From Luteimonas padinae (GTDB taxonomy: Bacteria; Pseudomonadota; Gammaproteobacteria; Xanthomonadales; Xanthomonadaceae), in the NCBI RefSeq assembly GCF_014652935.1, contig NZ_BMZT01000003.1, forward strand, positions 62,001-126,000: 64,000 nt of DNA. The letters are read 5' to 3'. Below the pieces are notes generated by a model, which made no database searches, had not been told where the DNA came from, and was given only the letters and a program-made list of their open reading frames with translations. Shown in pieces: positions 22,376-33,385 of this stretch. Numbering within the stretch: position 1 is the stretch's first letter; the number at the start of each line of letters is the position of its first letter. A program made the translations under genes and the position numbers.

Positions 22376-23872
22376 TCAGGCCGCCGCCTTCACCTTCGGC
22401 CCTTCGAGCAGGGCGCGCCTGACCATCGACACCACCAGGTCCAGCTCGTCCTCGCCCATCTGGAAGCGCGGCGTGAAGCGCAGCGAGTTCTCGCCGCCGT
22501 GGATCACGCCCAGGCCCTGCTCGCGCAGCCACTCCTCGGTGGATCCCGCGCCATAGCCCTTGAACTCCGGCGACAGCTCGCAGGAGAACAGCAGGCCGGT
22601 GCCCTGGACCTTGGTGATCAGCCCGCCCAGCTCGGCCTTCAGCGCTTCGAGCTTCTCAATCGCCTGCGCGCCGCGGGTGCGGATGTTGGCGCGCACCTCC
22701 GGGGTGACCATGCCCAGCACCGCCACGCCGACGTCGGCCGCGCGCGGGTTGCCGGTCATGGTGTTGCCGTAGGTGCCGCGCTTGTAGATGCCGGCGGCGC
22801 GCTCGTTGACGGCCAGCACCGACAGCGGGAACTGGCCGGCGTTGAGCGCCTTGGAATAGGTCTCCATGTCCGGCGCTTCCTGGCCTTCGAAGCCCGGGTA
22901 GTCGACGATCGAGAGCGTGCCGGTGGCGCGCAGGCCGGCCTGGATCGAGTCGACCAGCAGCAGCGAACCGTGCGCCTTCGTCAGCTCGCGCGCGGCGGCG
23001 TAGAAGTCCACCGGCACGCTGCGGCCGGGGTCGCCTTCGCCCATCACCGGCTCCAGGAACATCGCCTCGATGAACCAGCCGTTCGCGTCGGCGTCGGCGA
23101 AGGCCTGCTTCAGCGCGTCGATGTCGTAGGGCGCCACCACCAGCACGCTGTCCTCGTGGCGGTAGCTGGCCAGCGCGCCCTCGTAGGCCTTGCGGGTGGA
23201 GTTGGAGTACAGCGCCGGGGCCTCGGTGCGGCCGTGGAAGGCGCCCTTGACCACCAGGCGCCTGATCGTGCGGCCGGCGTGACGCGCGCCCGGATCGGTC
23301 ATGGATTTGGCGTTGGTATCGGCGATGCGCGCGGCCAGCGACACCGATTCCGATCCGGAGTTGAGGCACATGAAGGCGGCATACGGGCAGCCGCCGCGGC
23401 TGTGGCCGATCTCGGCGCGCAGGGCGCGGTCGAGGCGCAGCTGCGACAGGCTCGGCGTCATGATGTTGGCCAGCGCCTGCGGCTTCGCCATCGCGGCCAG
23501 CACCTGCTCCGGCGCGTGGCCGAAGCCGAGCATGCCGTAGCCGCCGGTGTCGTACAGCACCGCGCCCTTGAGGGTCACGATCCACGGGCCGCGGGCGGCG
23601 AGGGCGACGTAGGGGTTCACGCCGTCCTGCGGATAGAAGTTGACGTAGCCGGCCTGGATGGCGGCGATCTGGGCGTCCTCGTCGAGGTCGAGCAGGTCGC
23701 CGAAGTCGGCCTGGACGTGCGCGAACTCGGCCGCGGCGGCGTCGATGGCGGCGCGCAGCTCGGGATGGCCGGCGGCCAGGCGCTCGAGGGTGGCGTCGTC
23801 GAGGCCCGGGGTGCGGCGCTGGCCCTTGCGGGCGCGGAGCGGGGCGAGGGCGGCGGTCACGGTGGCGGTCAT
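22376..23872 (-). CDS. Class III PLP-dependent aminotransferase
   Basis: 498 aa. Fold-type I aminotransferase using pyridoxal phosphate. Visible are CLNSGSESVSLAARIAD (PLP phosphate-binding region), KGAFHGRTEAPALYSN, a substrate/cofactor Asp segment (LLLVDSIQAG) and the probable PLP lysine in ETYSKALNAGQFPLSV. The expected class III GDE/KGI pattern around the lysine is altered, so the exact subclass is uncertain; omega-amino acid or lysine-type substrates are plausible but unproven. AGGAGAG precedes ATG 23872. A divergent Lrp/AsnC regulator starts 136 bases away and probably controls it, which points to amino-acid metabolism. Confidence 0.85.
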   Translation of the reverse strand: MTATVTAALAPLRARKGQRRTPGLDDATLERLAAGHPELRAAIDAAAAEFAHVQADFGDLLDLDEDAQIAAIQAGYVNFYPQDGVNPYVALAARGPWIVTLKGAVLYDTGGYGMLGFGHAPEQVLAAMAKPQALANIMTPSLSQLRLDRALRAEIGHSRGGCPYAAFMCLNSGSESVSLAARIADTNAKSMTDPGARHAGRTIRRLVVKGAFHGRTEAPALYSNSTRKAYEGALASYRHEDSVLVVAPYDIDALKQAFADADANGWFIEAMFLEPVMGEGDPGRSVPVDFYAAARELTKAHGSLLLVDSIQAGLRATGTLSIVDYPGFEGQEAPDMETYSKALNAGQFPLSVLAVNERAAGIYKRGTYGNTMTGNPRAADVGVAVLGMVTPEVRANIRTRGAQAIEKLEALKAELGGLITKVQGTGLLFSCELSPEFKGYGAGSTEEWLREQGLGVIHGGENSLRFTPRFQMGEDELDLVVSMVRRALLEGPKVKAAA

Positions 23873-24008
23873 GGCGGTCTCTCCTGTACGGCTGCGGGCC
23901 GGGTGGCCGCGCGATTCCCCTATCGTATCGGCAGGCGTTCGTCGCTTGGTAGGTGCGTTCTGCTCGGAAACCCTGCTGTTTTCGGCGAATCGACGATAGA
24001 ATCCGCGC

Positions 24009-24440
24009 ATGAAGCTCAGTCCTGCCGACGAAGCCCTGCTGTCGCTGCTGCGCGAGGACGCGCGCATGCCCACCGCCGCGGTCGCGCGCCGGCTGCAGCT
24101 GTCGCGGACCACGGTGCAGAGCCGGATCGAGCGCCTCGAGCGCAGCGGCGTGATCGCCGGCTACACCGTGCGGGTGGACGACCAGCACGAGCGCGAACGC
24201 ATCCGCGCGCTGATCATGATCACCGTGTTCCCCAAGCAGGCGCCGGCCGTGGTCGAGGCGCTGCGCCAGCTTCCCGGCGTGCGCGCGCTGCATTCAGTCA
24301 ACGGCGCCTGGGACCTGGTGGCGATGGCGGTGGTGGCGACCATCGGCGGGATGGACGAGCTGACCGACCGCATCGGCGCCCTGGACGGCGTCGAGCGCAC
24401 CACCTCGACGCTGCTGCTGTCGACCAAGTTCGAACGCTGA
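24009..24440 (+). CDS. Lrp/AsnC family transcriptional regulator
   Basis: 143 aa. N-terminal winged helix-turn-helix (LSPADEALLSLLREDARMP, AVARRLQLSRTTVQSRIERLE, GVIAGYTVRVD) and C-terminal RAM effector domain (MITVFPKQAPAVVEALRQLPGV, GAWDLVAMAVV). Such proteins form dimers to octamers and sense amino acids. Divergent from the class III aminotransferase, its likely target. queA begins 7 bases downstream. Confidence 0.93.
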   Translation: MKLSPADEALLSLLREDARMPTAAVARRLQLSRTTVQSRIERLERSGVIAGYTVRVDDQHERERIRALIMITVFPKQAPAVVEALRQLPGVRALHSVNGAWDLVAMAVVATIGGMDELTDRIGALDGVERTTSTLLLSTKFER

Positions 24441-24447
24441 GGCCTGC

Positions 24448-25479
24448 TTGAAGAAGTCCGATTTTTCCTTCGACCTGCCGCAGGACCTGATCGCGCAGGC
24501 GCCGCTGGCCGAGCGTTCGGCCAGCCGCATGCTGGTGGTGCCGCCGGGCGATGCCGGGTACGACGACCGCCAGGTGCGCGAGCTGCCCGGGTTCCTGCGC
24601 GCCGGCGACCTGCTGGTGTTCAACGACACCCGGGTGATCCCGGCGCGGCTGTTCGGCCGCAAGCAGGGCAGCGGCGGGCGCGTGGAGATCCTGATCGAGC
24701 GCCTGCTGCCGGGCAACGAGGCCCGCGCCCAGGTCGGCGCCAGCAAGACGCCCAGGCCCGGAAACCTGATCGAGCTCGACGCCGGCGGCGTGGCCGAGGT
24801 GGTGGCCCGCGACGGCGGCTTCCACCACCTGCGTTTCCACGTCGACGGCGCGCTGCAGGCCTGGCTGGAGAAGGCCGGGCGCATGCCGCTGCCGCCCTAC
24901 ATCCAGCGCGAGCCGGGCGCCGACGACGCCGAGCGCTACCAGACCGTGTTCGCGCGCGAGGCCGGCGCAGTGGCGGCGCCCACGGCGGGCCTGCACTTCG
25001 ACGAACCCCTGCTGGAAGCGCTGCGCGCGAAGGGCGTGGGCTTCGGCCACGTGACCCTGCACGTCGGCGCCGGCACCTTCCAGCCGATGCGCGTGGACGA
25101 CGTGCGCGAGCACCGCATGCACAGCGAGTGGATCAACGTCGGCGCGGCGCTGGTGGAGCAGGTGCGGCGCACCCGCGAGGCCGGGGGCCGGGTGGTGGCC
25201 GTGGGCACCACGGTGATGCGGGCGATGGAGTCGGCCACCGTGGACGGCGAGCTGCACCCCTTCGCCGGCGAGACCGCCATTTTCATCGTGCCCGGCTACC
25301 GCATCACCTCGGCCGACATCCTGCTGACCAACTTCCACCTGCCCGAGTCGACACTGCTGATGCTGGTGTCGGCGTTCGCGGGGCGCGAACGGGTGCTGGC
25401 GGCCTATGCGCACGCCGTGCGCGAGCGCTACCGCTTCTTCTCCTACGGCGACGCAATGCTGCTGCACCGGCACGATTGA
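24448..25479 (+). CDS. queA: tRNA preQ1(34) S-adenosylmethionine ribosyltransferase-isomerase QueA
   Basis: 343 aa. Transfers the ribosyl part of SAM to preQ1 in tRNA, giving epoxyqueuosine. TTG start at 24448 (GAGG six bases before) gives MKKSDFSFDLPQDLIAQAPL, the family N-terminus. Further hallmarks: LLVFNDTRVIPARLFG, AAPTAGLHFDEPLLEAL, VTLHVGAGTFQPM, HSEW and LLTNFHLPESTLLMLVSAF. In related genomes queA is usually followed directly by tgt, yajC, secD, secF; here an iron transporter operon lies between queA and tgt. Confidence 0.96.
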   Translation: MKKSDFSFDLPQDLIAQAPLAERSASRMLVVPPGDAGYDDRQVRELPGFLRAGDLLVFNDTRVIPARLFGRKQGSGGRVEILIERLLPGNEARAQVGASKTPRPGNLIELDAGGVAEVVARDGGFHHLRFHVDGALQAWLEKAGRMPLPPYIQREPGADDAERYQTVFAREAGAVAAPTAGLHFDEPLLEALRAKGVGFGHVTLHVGAGTFQPMRVDDVREHRMHSEWINVGAALVEQVRRTREAGGRVVAVGTTVMRAMESATVDGELHPFAGETAIFIVPGYRITSADILLTNFHLPESTLLMLVSAFAGRERVLAAYAHAVRERYRFFSYGDAMLLHRHD

Positions 25480-25492
25480 GTCGCTGCTTGTC

Positions 25493-25511
25493 GAGTATCA
25501 TTCTCATTTGA
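25493..25511. promoter_or_regulatory. Fur-box-like operator
   Basis: GAGTATCATTCTCATTTGA; the reverse strand reads AATGAGAATGATAC, a close match to the Fur consensus built on GATAAT/AATGATAAT repeats. It is 43 bases before the start of the ferric iron binding protein gene, as expected for iron repression. Confidence 0.75.
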
Positions 25512-25553
25512 GCGGCGCCTGCCGCGCCCCACGCACGCACCAGGGAGATGCCC

Positions 25554-26669
25554 GTGAAGTCTTCGTTCCGCCTTCCCCGCGCCGCGCTTGCCAGCGCCTG
25601 CGCCGCGTTCCTGCTCGCCGCCTGCGGCGGGCAGCCCGCCGACGTCGCCGGCTCCGATGCCGCGCCCGCTCAGGCCGCAGGCGCCGATGCCGCCGCGGAT
25701 GCGCCGCAGGCCGGCGGCGAGGTCAACCTCTACACCACGCGCGAGCCCGGCCTGATCCAGCCGCTGCTCGACGCCTTCACCGCCAGCTCCGGCATCAAGG
25801 TCAACACCGTGCTGCTCAAGGACGGCCTGCTCGAGCGCCTGGGTGCCGAAGGCGAGCGCTCGGTGGCCGACGTGCTGATGGTGGTCGACACCGGCAACAT
25901 GCTCGACCTGGTCGAAGCCGGCCACACCCAGCCGCTGCAGTCCGAGGTCCTGGAAGCCGCGATCCCGGCGCACCTGCGCGGCGCCGACGACCAGTGGTTC
26001 GCGATGAGCCTGCGCGACCGCGTGCTGTACGCGCACAATGACCTCGACCTCGAGTCCTTCCACTACGAAGACCTGGCCGACCCGCAGTGGAAGGGCAAGG
26101 TCTGCATCCGCTCCGGCCAGCACCCGTACAACACCAGCCTGTTCGCGGCGATGATCGCCCACCACGGCGCCGAGGCCACTGAAACCTGGCTGCGCGGCGT
26201 CAAGGCCAACCTGGCGCGCAAGGCCGCCGGCGGCGACCGCGACGTGGCCCGCGACATCCTCGCCGGCATCTGCGACATCGGCATCGCCAACGCCTACTAC
26301 GTCGGCCGCATGAAGAACGCCGAGCCGGGCAGCGAGCAGCACCAGTGGGGCGAGGCGATCAAGGTCATCCGCCCGACCTTCAACGTCGACAACGGCGGCA
26401 CCCACGTCAACATCAGCGGCGCCGCGCTGGCGGCGCATTCGCCCAACCGCGACAACGCGGTGAAGCTGATGGAGTACCTGGTGTCCGACGAAGCGCAGAG
26501 CCTGTATGCGCGCGCCAACTACGAATACCCGGTGAAGGCCGGCGTCGAGCTCGATCCGGTGGTGGCCAGCTTCGGCACGCTGACGGTCGACCCGCTGCCG
26601 CTGACCGAGGTGGTGGCCAACCGCCGCGAGGCCAGCGCGCTGGTCGACAAGGTCGGCTTCGACAACTGA
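25554..26669 (+). CDS. fbpA: Ferric iron ABC transporter, substrate-binding lipoprotein (FbpA/AfuA type)
   Basis: 371 aa. GTG 25554 is chosen because CAGGGAG lies six bases upstream and the product begins MKSSFRLPRAALASA, a signal peptide ending in lipobox LLAAC; the ATG at 25548 is too close to that site. After a Gln/Ala-rich linker comes an iron-binding fold: GEVNLYTTREPGLIQPLLDAF, VLLKDGLLERLGAEG, and paired Tyr in NAYYVGRMKN, which in FbpA proteins coordinate Fe(3+). First gene of a three-gene operon with permease and ATPase, under a Fur-like site. Confidence 0.92.
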   Translation: MKSSFRLPRAALASACAAFLLAACGGQPADVAGSDAAPAQAAGADAAADAPQAGGEVNLYTTREPGLIQPLLDAFTASSGIKVNTVLLKDGLLERLGAEGERSVADVLMVVDTGNMLDLVEAGHTQPLQSEVLEAAIPAHLRGADDQWFAMSLRDRVLYAHNDLDLESFHYEDLADPQWKGKVCIRSGQHPYNTSLFAAMIAHHGAEATETWLRGVKANLARKAAGGDRDVARDILAGICDIGIANAYYVGRMKNAEPGSEQHQWGEAIKVIRPTFNVDNGGTHVNISGAALAAHSPNRDNAVKLMEYLVSDEAQSLYARANYEYPVKAGVELDPVVASFGTLTVDPLPLTEVVANRREASALVDKVGFDN

Positions 26670-26681
26670 TCCGGCGGCGGC

Positions 26682-28409
26682 ATGGCGGCGACGGGAATGC
26701 CCGCGGGTGCGCTGCACCCGGTGGTCCACGGCGTGTCCCGTCGCGGCCTGCGCCGGCTGCTGCCCGAAGGCCCGTGGCAGTGGGCGGCGGTGGCGGTCGC
26801 GGCGCTGGTGCTGCTGCCGCTGGCCTCGCTGTGCTGGACCGCGCTCCAGGGCGGGCAGGAGGGCCTGTGGAGCCACGTGGCGCGCTATGTGCTCCCGGGC
26901 GCGGCGCGCAACACGCTGGCGCTGCTGGTCGGCGTCGGCGCGCTGGTGGTGGCGATCGGCACCGGCGCGGCCTGGCTGGTGACGGCCTTCGACTTCCCGG
27001 GGCGACGTACGGTCGCCTGGGCGCTGCTGCTGCCGCTGGCGGTGCCGACCTACATCGTCGCCTTCGCCTACCTGGACCTGCTGCATCCGCTGGGCCCGGT
27101 GCAGGGGCTGGTGCGCGACCTGCTCGGTTACGACAGCCCGCGTGACTTCCGGCTCCCGGACATCCGCGGCCTGGCCGGCTGCATCGTGCTGCTGGGCTTC
27201 GTGCTCTATCCCTACGTCTACCTGACCACGCGCGCGATGTTCATGACCCAGGCCGCCGGCCTGCTGGACGCGGCGCGCACGCTCGGTGCCACGCCGGCGC
27301 AGGTGTTCCGGCGCGTGGCGCTGCCGCTGGCGCGGCCGGCGATCGCGGTCGGCACGGCGCTGGCGCTGATGGAGGTGCTCAACGACATCGGCGCCTCCGA
27401 GTTCCTGGGCGTGCAGACCATGACGGTGGCGGTCTACACCACCTGGGTGACGCGCTCGGACCTGCCGGGCGCGGCGCAGATCGCGCTGGCGATGCTGGCG
27501 ATCGTGGTGGCGCTGCTGGCGCTGGAGCGCCACGCGCGCCGGCGCCAGCGCTACGCGGCGGGCGAGCGCCCGCGTCCGATGCGTCCGCGCCGCCTGCGCG
27601 GCGGGGCGGCGGCGCTGGCGCTGGCGCTGGGCCTGTTCCCGGTGCTGGTGGGCTTCCTGCTTCCCGCCGGCTATCTGGCCTGGGAGGCGTTCGAGCGCGT
27701 CGTCCAACACGGGGTCTCGCCGCAGCTGCTGGCCAGCGCCGGCAACACCGTGGGCGTGGCGGCCGCCGCCACCGTGGTGACCCTGGCCGCGGGCCTGGTG
27801 CTGGGCTGGTCGATGCGCCTGGCACAGGGGCGCCGGCGCACGGCCGGAGCGCTGCTGGCGCTGCGCGGCGGCAGTCTGGGCTATGCGGTGCCGGGCACGG
27901 TGCTGGCGATCGGCCTGCTGTTGCCGCTGGCCTGGTTCGACGACGCCGCCAATGTCGTGCTGGCCGCAGCCGGGATGACCCCGAAGATGCTGCTGATGGG
28001 CTCGGCGGCGGCGCTGGTGCTGGCCTATGCCGTGCGTTTCATGGCGATCGCCGCCGGCGGCATCGAGGCCGGGCTGGCGCGCATCCCGCCCAGCCTCGAC
28101 CAGGCCGCGGCCAGCCTGGGCCACGCGCCGGGAGCCACGCTGCGCCGCATCCACCTGCCGCTGCTGCGGCCGGCGCTGGCCGCGGCGGCGCTGCTGGTGT
28201 TCGTGGACGCGATGAAGGAGCTGCCGGCCACGCTGCTGCTGCGGCCGCTGAATTTCGAGACCCTCGCGACCTGGCTCTACGCCGAAGCCTCGCGCGGGAC
28301 GTACGAGGAAGGCGCGGTGGCGGCGCTGCTGATCGTCGCCGTCGGCCTGCTGCCGGTGGTGCTGCTCGCGCGCACCGGCGTGCGTTATGGACGGGAGAGG
28401 ATGTCGTGA
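26682..28409 (+). CDS. fbpB: Ferric iron ABC transporter, fused permease (FbpB type)
   Basis: 575 aa inner-membrane protein with two binding-protein-dependent transport modules, each about six helices. First half: ARNTLALLVGVGALVVAIGTG, and the EAA loop LLDAARTLGATPAQVFRRV. Second half: AGNTVGVAAAATVVTLAAGL and EAA loop LDQAAASLGHAPGATLRRI. A duplicated single-chain permease is typical of Fbp/Afu importers. Its stop overlaps the GTG start of the ATPase gene (GTGA). Confidence 0.93.
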   Translation: MAATGMPAGALHPVVHGVSRRGLRRLLPEGPWQWAAVAVAALVLLPLASLCWTALQGGQEGLWSHVARYVLPGAARNTLALLVGVGALVVAIGTGAAWLVTAFDFPGRRTVAWALLLPLAVPTYIVAFAYLDLLHPLGPVQGLVRDLLGYDSPRDFRLPDIRGLAGCIVLLGFVLYPYVYLTTRAMFMTQAAGLLDAARTLGATPAQVFRRVALPLARPAIAVGTALALMEVLNDIGASEFLGVQTMTVAVYTTWVTRSDLPGAAQIALAMLAIVVALLALERHARRRQRYAAGERPRPMRPRRLRGGAAALALALGLFPVLVGFLLPAGYLAWEAFERVVQHGVSPQLLASAGNTVGVAAAATVVTLAAGLVLGWSMRLAQGRRRTAGALLALRGGSLGYAVPGTVLAIGLLLPLAWFDDAANVVLAAAGMTPKMLLMGSAAALVLAYAVRFMAIAAGGIEAGLARIPPSLDQAAASLGHAPGATLRRIHLPLLRPALAAAALLVFVDAMKELPATLLLRPLNFETLATWLYAEASRGTYEEGAVAALLIVAVGLLPVVLLARTGVRYGRERMS

Positions 28410-29419
28410 CCGATGCGCTGCTGGACATCGCGGGCATCCGCGTCGGCTACCCGGCGCCGGGAGGCGGCACCAAGGTGGTGGTGGACGGCCTTTCGCTGTC
28501 GCTGGGTGCAGGCGGGATCGGCTGCCTGCTGGGCGCATCGGGCTGCGGCAAGACCACGGTGCTGCGCGCGGTGGCCGGCTTCGAGCCGGTGCTGGCGGGC
28601 CGCATCGACGTGCAGGGCCAGCGGGTGGCGGCGCCGGGGCTGTCGCTGCCGCCGGAGAAGCGCAGCGTCGGCATGATGTTCCAGGACTACGCGCTGTTCC
28701 CGCACATGGACGTCGCGGCCAACGTCGCCTTCGGCCTGCGCGGCCTGTCGCGCGTCGCGCAGCGGACGCGGGTGGCGGAGATGCTGGAGCTGGTCGGCCT
28801 GGCCGATCGTGGCGGCGCCTATCCGCACGAACTCTCCGGCGGCCAGCAGCAGCGCGTGGCGCTCGCCCGTGCGCTGGCGCCCGGCCCGGCGCTGCTGCTG
28901 CTCGACGAGCCCTTCTCCAACCTCGACACCGAGACCCGGCAGCAGCTGGCCGCGGAGCTGCGCGGGCTGCTCAAGGCCTCGGGCGCGACCGTGCTGATGG
29001 TGACCCACGACCAGTCCGAGGCCTTTGCCATGGCCGACCGGATCGGCGTCATGGACGGCGGCCACATCCTGCAGTGGGACTGCGCCGAAGCGCTGTACCG
29101 GCGCCCGCTGGACCGCTTCGTGGCCGGCTTCATCGGCCGCGGCACCCTGGTGCCGGCCGCGGCGCTGGGCCTTGGCTCGGGCGGCGACGTGCTGCTGCGC
29201 CCGCACGCCCTGCGCCCCGACCCGCAGGGCCCCCTGCAGGCCGAACTGGTAGCTCTGACCTTTCGCGGCCCTGGCCACGCCCTGGCCCTGCGCCTGGCCG
29301 GCGGCAGCCTGGTCGAGATCGACATCGACGACCCCGACGCCGCCACCCTGGCCGCCCAGCCTCCGGGCAGCCTCGTGCGCCTGAGCCTCCTTGATGTGGC
29401 GCCGGTTCGCTTCGATTGA
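28406..29419 (+). CDS. fbpC: Ferric iron ABC transporter, ATP-binding protein (FbpC type)
   Basis: 337 aa. ABC ATPase: Walker A GASGCGKTT, Q-loop MMFQDYALFPHM, signature LSGGQQQRVALARAL, Walker B LLLLDEPFSNLD, switch His in MVTHDQSEA. A C-terminal TOBE-like domain (about 245-330: VLLRPHALRPD, VALTFRGPGHALALRL) fits the FbpC/PotA group. Cytoplasmic; powers the fused permease. GTG start overlaps the permease stop. Followed by a 47-bp inverted repeat rather than an obvious conventional terminator. Confidence 0.94.
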   Translation: MTDALLDIAGIRVGYPAPGGGTKVVVDGLSLSLGAGGIGCLLGASGCGKTTVLRAVAGFEPVLAGRIDVQGQRVAAPGLSLPPEKRSVGMMFQDYALFPHMDVAANVAFGLRGLSRVAQRTRVAEMLELVGLADRGGAYPHELSGGQQQRVALARALAPGPALLLLDEPFSNLDTETRQQLAAELRGLLKASGATVLMVTHDQSEAFAMADRIGVMDGGHILQWDCAEALYRRPLDRFVAGFIGRGTLVPAAALGLGSGGDVLLRPHALRPDPQGPLQAELVALTFRGPGHALALRLAGGSLVEIDIDDPDAATLAAQPPGSLVRLSLLDVAPVRFD

Positions 29420-29437
29420 GGGTCCTGGAGGAGCTTT

Positions 29438-30952
<1,515 letters not shown>

Positions 30953-31061
30953 GGGCGGTTGGTGGGCAAGGGGGGCGGCAGGCCTGCGGCGGCGCCCCGG
31001 AACGCCTGGCCACGCCGCCGTGGCATACTAACCAGCTGATTTCCGCACCGGACCGTCCTGA

Positions 31062-31397
31062 ATGAACCTGCTCGACTTCCTCATCGCCCCCGCCTACGCC
31101 CAGGCCGCGCCCGCGGCGCAGAGCCCGCTGAGCATGTTCGCCTTCCCGGTGATCCTGCTGCTGATCATGTACTTCCTGATGATCCGCCCGCAGATGAAGC
31201 GCGCGAAGGAGCACCGCAACATGGTCGAGAAGCTCGCGGTCGGCGACGAGGTGATCACCAGCGGCGGCATCGCCGGCGTGGTGCGCCGCGTGGGCGACAG
31301 CTTCGTCACCGTCGAGATCGCCGACAACGTCGAGATCCGCGTGCAGAAGAACGCCGTCGGCAACGTGCTGCCCAAGGGCTCGCTCAAGGCCGCCTGA
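31062..31397 (+). CDS. yajC: Preprotein translocase subunit YajC
   Basis: 111 aa. Single-span accessory subunit of SecDF-YajC. A Gln/Ala-rich N-terminus is followed by one membrane helix (about 24-44, FAFPVILLLIMYFLMIRPQM) and a small cytoplasmic domain with LAVGDEVITSGGIAGVV. Sits in the conserved order tgt-yajC-secD-secF. Confidence 0.97.
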   Translation: MNLLDFLIAPAYAQAAPAAQSPLSMFAFPVILLLIMYFLMIRPQMKRAKEHRNMVEKLAVGDEVITSGGIAGVVRRVGDSFVTVEIADNVEIRVQKNAVGNVLPKGSLKAA

Positions 31398-31503
31398 CAC
31401 CCGCCGGAGGCACCGGGCCCGGCCTGAGCGCCGGTCCCGCGCCGACGCCCGTTCCAGAACCCGTCACTCCCGCCCGCGGGACGACCTCGCGCAAGACCCG
31501 ACC

Positions 31504-33369
31504 ATGCTCGAATTTCCCCGCTGGAAGTACGTCGTCATCCTCCTCGTGGTGCTGCTGGCAACGCTGTACGCGCTGCCCAACATCTACCCGCAGGATCCCT
31601 CGGTCCAGATCACGTCCAACCGCGGTGCGCCCACCGGCGTCGAGCTGGACGCGAAGATCGACGAGGCGCTGTCGGCCGCCGGCGTGACGCCGAAGTCGGT
31701 CGACACCGAAGGCGAGCGCGAGCGCATGGTCCGCCTGCTCGACCTCGACGACCAGACGAAGGCCGCCGACGCGCTGCGCGCGGTGCTGGGCGACCAGTAC
31801 GTGGTCGCGCTGAATCTCGCGTCGACCGTGCCGGACTGGCTGTCCTGGTTCGGCGCCAAGCCGATGCTGCTCGGCCTCGACCTGCAGGGCGGCGTGCACT
31901 TCGTGCTCCAGGTCGACCAGAAGGCGGCGCTGGACAAGCGCCTGGACGCCTACGCCGACGAGGTCCGCGCGATCCTGCGCGACAACCGCATCCGCTACGA
32001 GTCGGTCGAGCGCAACGCCACCGGCACCATCGTCGCCCAGCTGTCCGATGCCGCCGACGCCGACCGCGCCCTGTCGCTGCTGGCGACCGCGCAGCCGACC
32101 CTGCTGCGCGAGGCCGTGGGCAGCCGCATCACCATCCGCGTGCCCGAGACCGAGCTCAACCAGATCTCGGCCGACGCCATCGAGCAGAACATCACCACCC
32201 TGCGCAACCGCGTCGACGAAGTCGGCGTGGGGGAGCCGGTGATCACCCGCCAGGGCAGCGACCGCGTGGTCGTGCAGCTGCCCGGTGTGCAGGACACGGC
32301 GGAGGCCAAGCGCATGATCGGCGCGACCGCCACGCTGGAATACCGCGCGGTGATCGACGGCGATCCCTACGACGCGGCCGCCACCGGCAACGTGCCCCCC
32401 GAGGCGCGCGTGTACTACGAGCGTCGCACGGGGCTGGACGGCAAGCCGATCCCGGTGCTGCTGTCCAAGCGCGTGATCGCGTCCGGCGAGCAGATGGTCG
32501 CGGCGCAGTCGACGCTCGACGAGAACGGCATGCCGGCGGTAAGCGTCACGCTCAACAACGTCGGCGGCCAGCGCATGTTCGACTTCACCTCGGTCAGCGT
32601 CGGCAAGCCGATGGCGGTGGTGTACATCGAGCGCGTGCCGCAGGTGACCACCAACGCCGCGGGCGAGGAAGTGCGCAGCTTCCGTGTCAGCGAGGAGGTG
32701 ATCTCGGTCGCCAACATCAACGGCGTTTTCGGCAAGCAGTTCCAGACCACGGGCCTGGAGAAGGCCGAGGCGGACAGCCTGGCGCGCCTGCTGCGCTCCG
32801 GCTCGCTGGCCGCGCCCATGGACTTCATCGAAGAGCGCATCGTCGGCCCCAGCCTGGGCAAGGAGAACGTCGCGCGCGGCACCACGGCGGTGCTCTACGC
32901 CTTCGTGTTCACCCTGCTGTTCTTCGGCATCTACTACCGCATGTTCGGCCTGTTCACCTGCGTCGCGCTGCTGCTCAACCTGCTGATGGTGGTCGCGATC
33001 ATGAGCGTGTTCGGCGCCACCATGTCGCTGCCGGGCTTCGCCGGCCTGGCGCTGTCGATCGGCATGTCGGTGGACGCCAACGTGCTGATCAACGAGCGCA
33101 TCCGCGAAGAGCTGCGCGCGGGCATGCCACCGCGGGCGGCGATCGCCAACGGCTACGACAAGGCCTCGGGCACGATCTTCGACTCCAACATGACCGCGCT
33201 GCTGGCCGGCGTGGCGCTGTTCGCGTTCGGCACTGGCCCGCTGAAGGGCTTCGCGGTGACGATGGTGATCGGCATCCTGACCTCGGTGTTCACCGCGGTG
33301 ACCGTTTCGCGCGGCATCGCCACCCTGGTCTACGGCGGCAAGCGCAAGCTCAAGACCCTGGCCATCTGA
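31504..33369 (+). CDS. secD: Protein translocase subunit SecD
   Basis: 621 aa. Membrane protein that uses the proton gradient to help pull exported proteins across the inner membrane. Starts MLEFPRWKYVVILLVVLLAT (TM1); a large periplasmic region with LGLDLQGGVHFVLQVD follows, and the C-terminal half has five membrane helices including GFAGLALSIGMSVDANVLINERIREE, shown here only in part as LSIGMSVDANVLINERI. Partner secF starts 16 bases downstream. Confidence 0.97.
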   Translation: MLEFPRWKYVVILLVVLLATLYALPNIYPQDPSVQITSNRGAPTGVELDAKIDEALSAAGVTPKSVDTEGERERMVRLLDLDDQTKAADALRAVLGDQYVVALNLASTVPDWLSWFGAKPMLLGLDLQGGVHFVLQVDQKAALDKRLDAYADEVRAILRDNRIRYESVERNATGTIVAQLSDAADADRALSLLATAQPTLLREAVGSRITIRVPETELNQISADAIEQNITTLRNRVDEVGVGEPVITRQGSDRVVVQLPGVQDTAEAKRMIGATATLEYRAVIDGDPYDAAATGNVPPEARVYYERRTGLDGKPIPVLLSKRVIASGEQMVAAQSTLDENGMPAVSVTLNNVGGQRMFDFTSVSVGKPMAVVYIERVPQVTTNAAGEEVRSFRVSEEVISVANINGVFGKQFQTTGLEKAEADSLARLLRSGSLAAPMDFIEERIVGPSLGKENVARGTTAVLYAFVFTLLFFGIYYRMFGLFTCVALLLNLLMVVAIMSVFGATMSLPGFAGLALSIGMSVDANVLINERIREELRAGMPPRAAIANGYDKASGTIFDSNMTALLAGVALFAFGTGPLKGFAVTMVIGILTSVFTAVTVSRGIATLVYGGKRKLKTLAI

Positions 33370-33385
33370 CGCGGGCACACGACAC

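Noticed and set aside
25443..28538. 1031-aa minus-strand open frame opposite fbpA and fbpB
   Set aside because: High-GC antisense artefact: His/Arg/Gln-rich low complexity; the opposite strand encodes clear transporter proteins.
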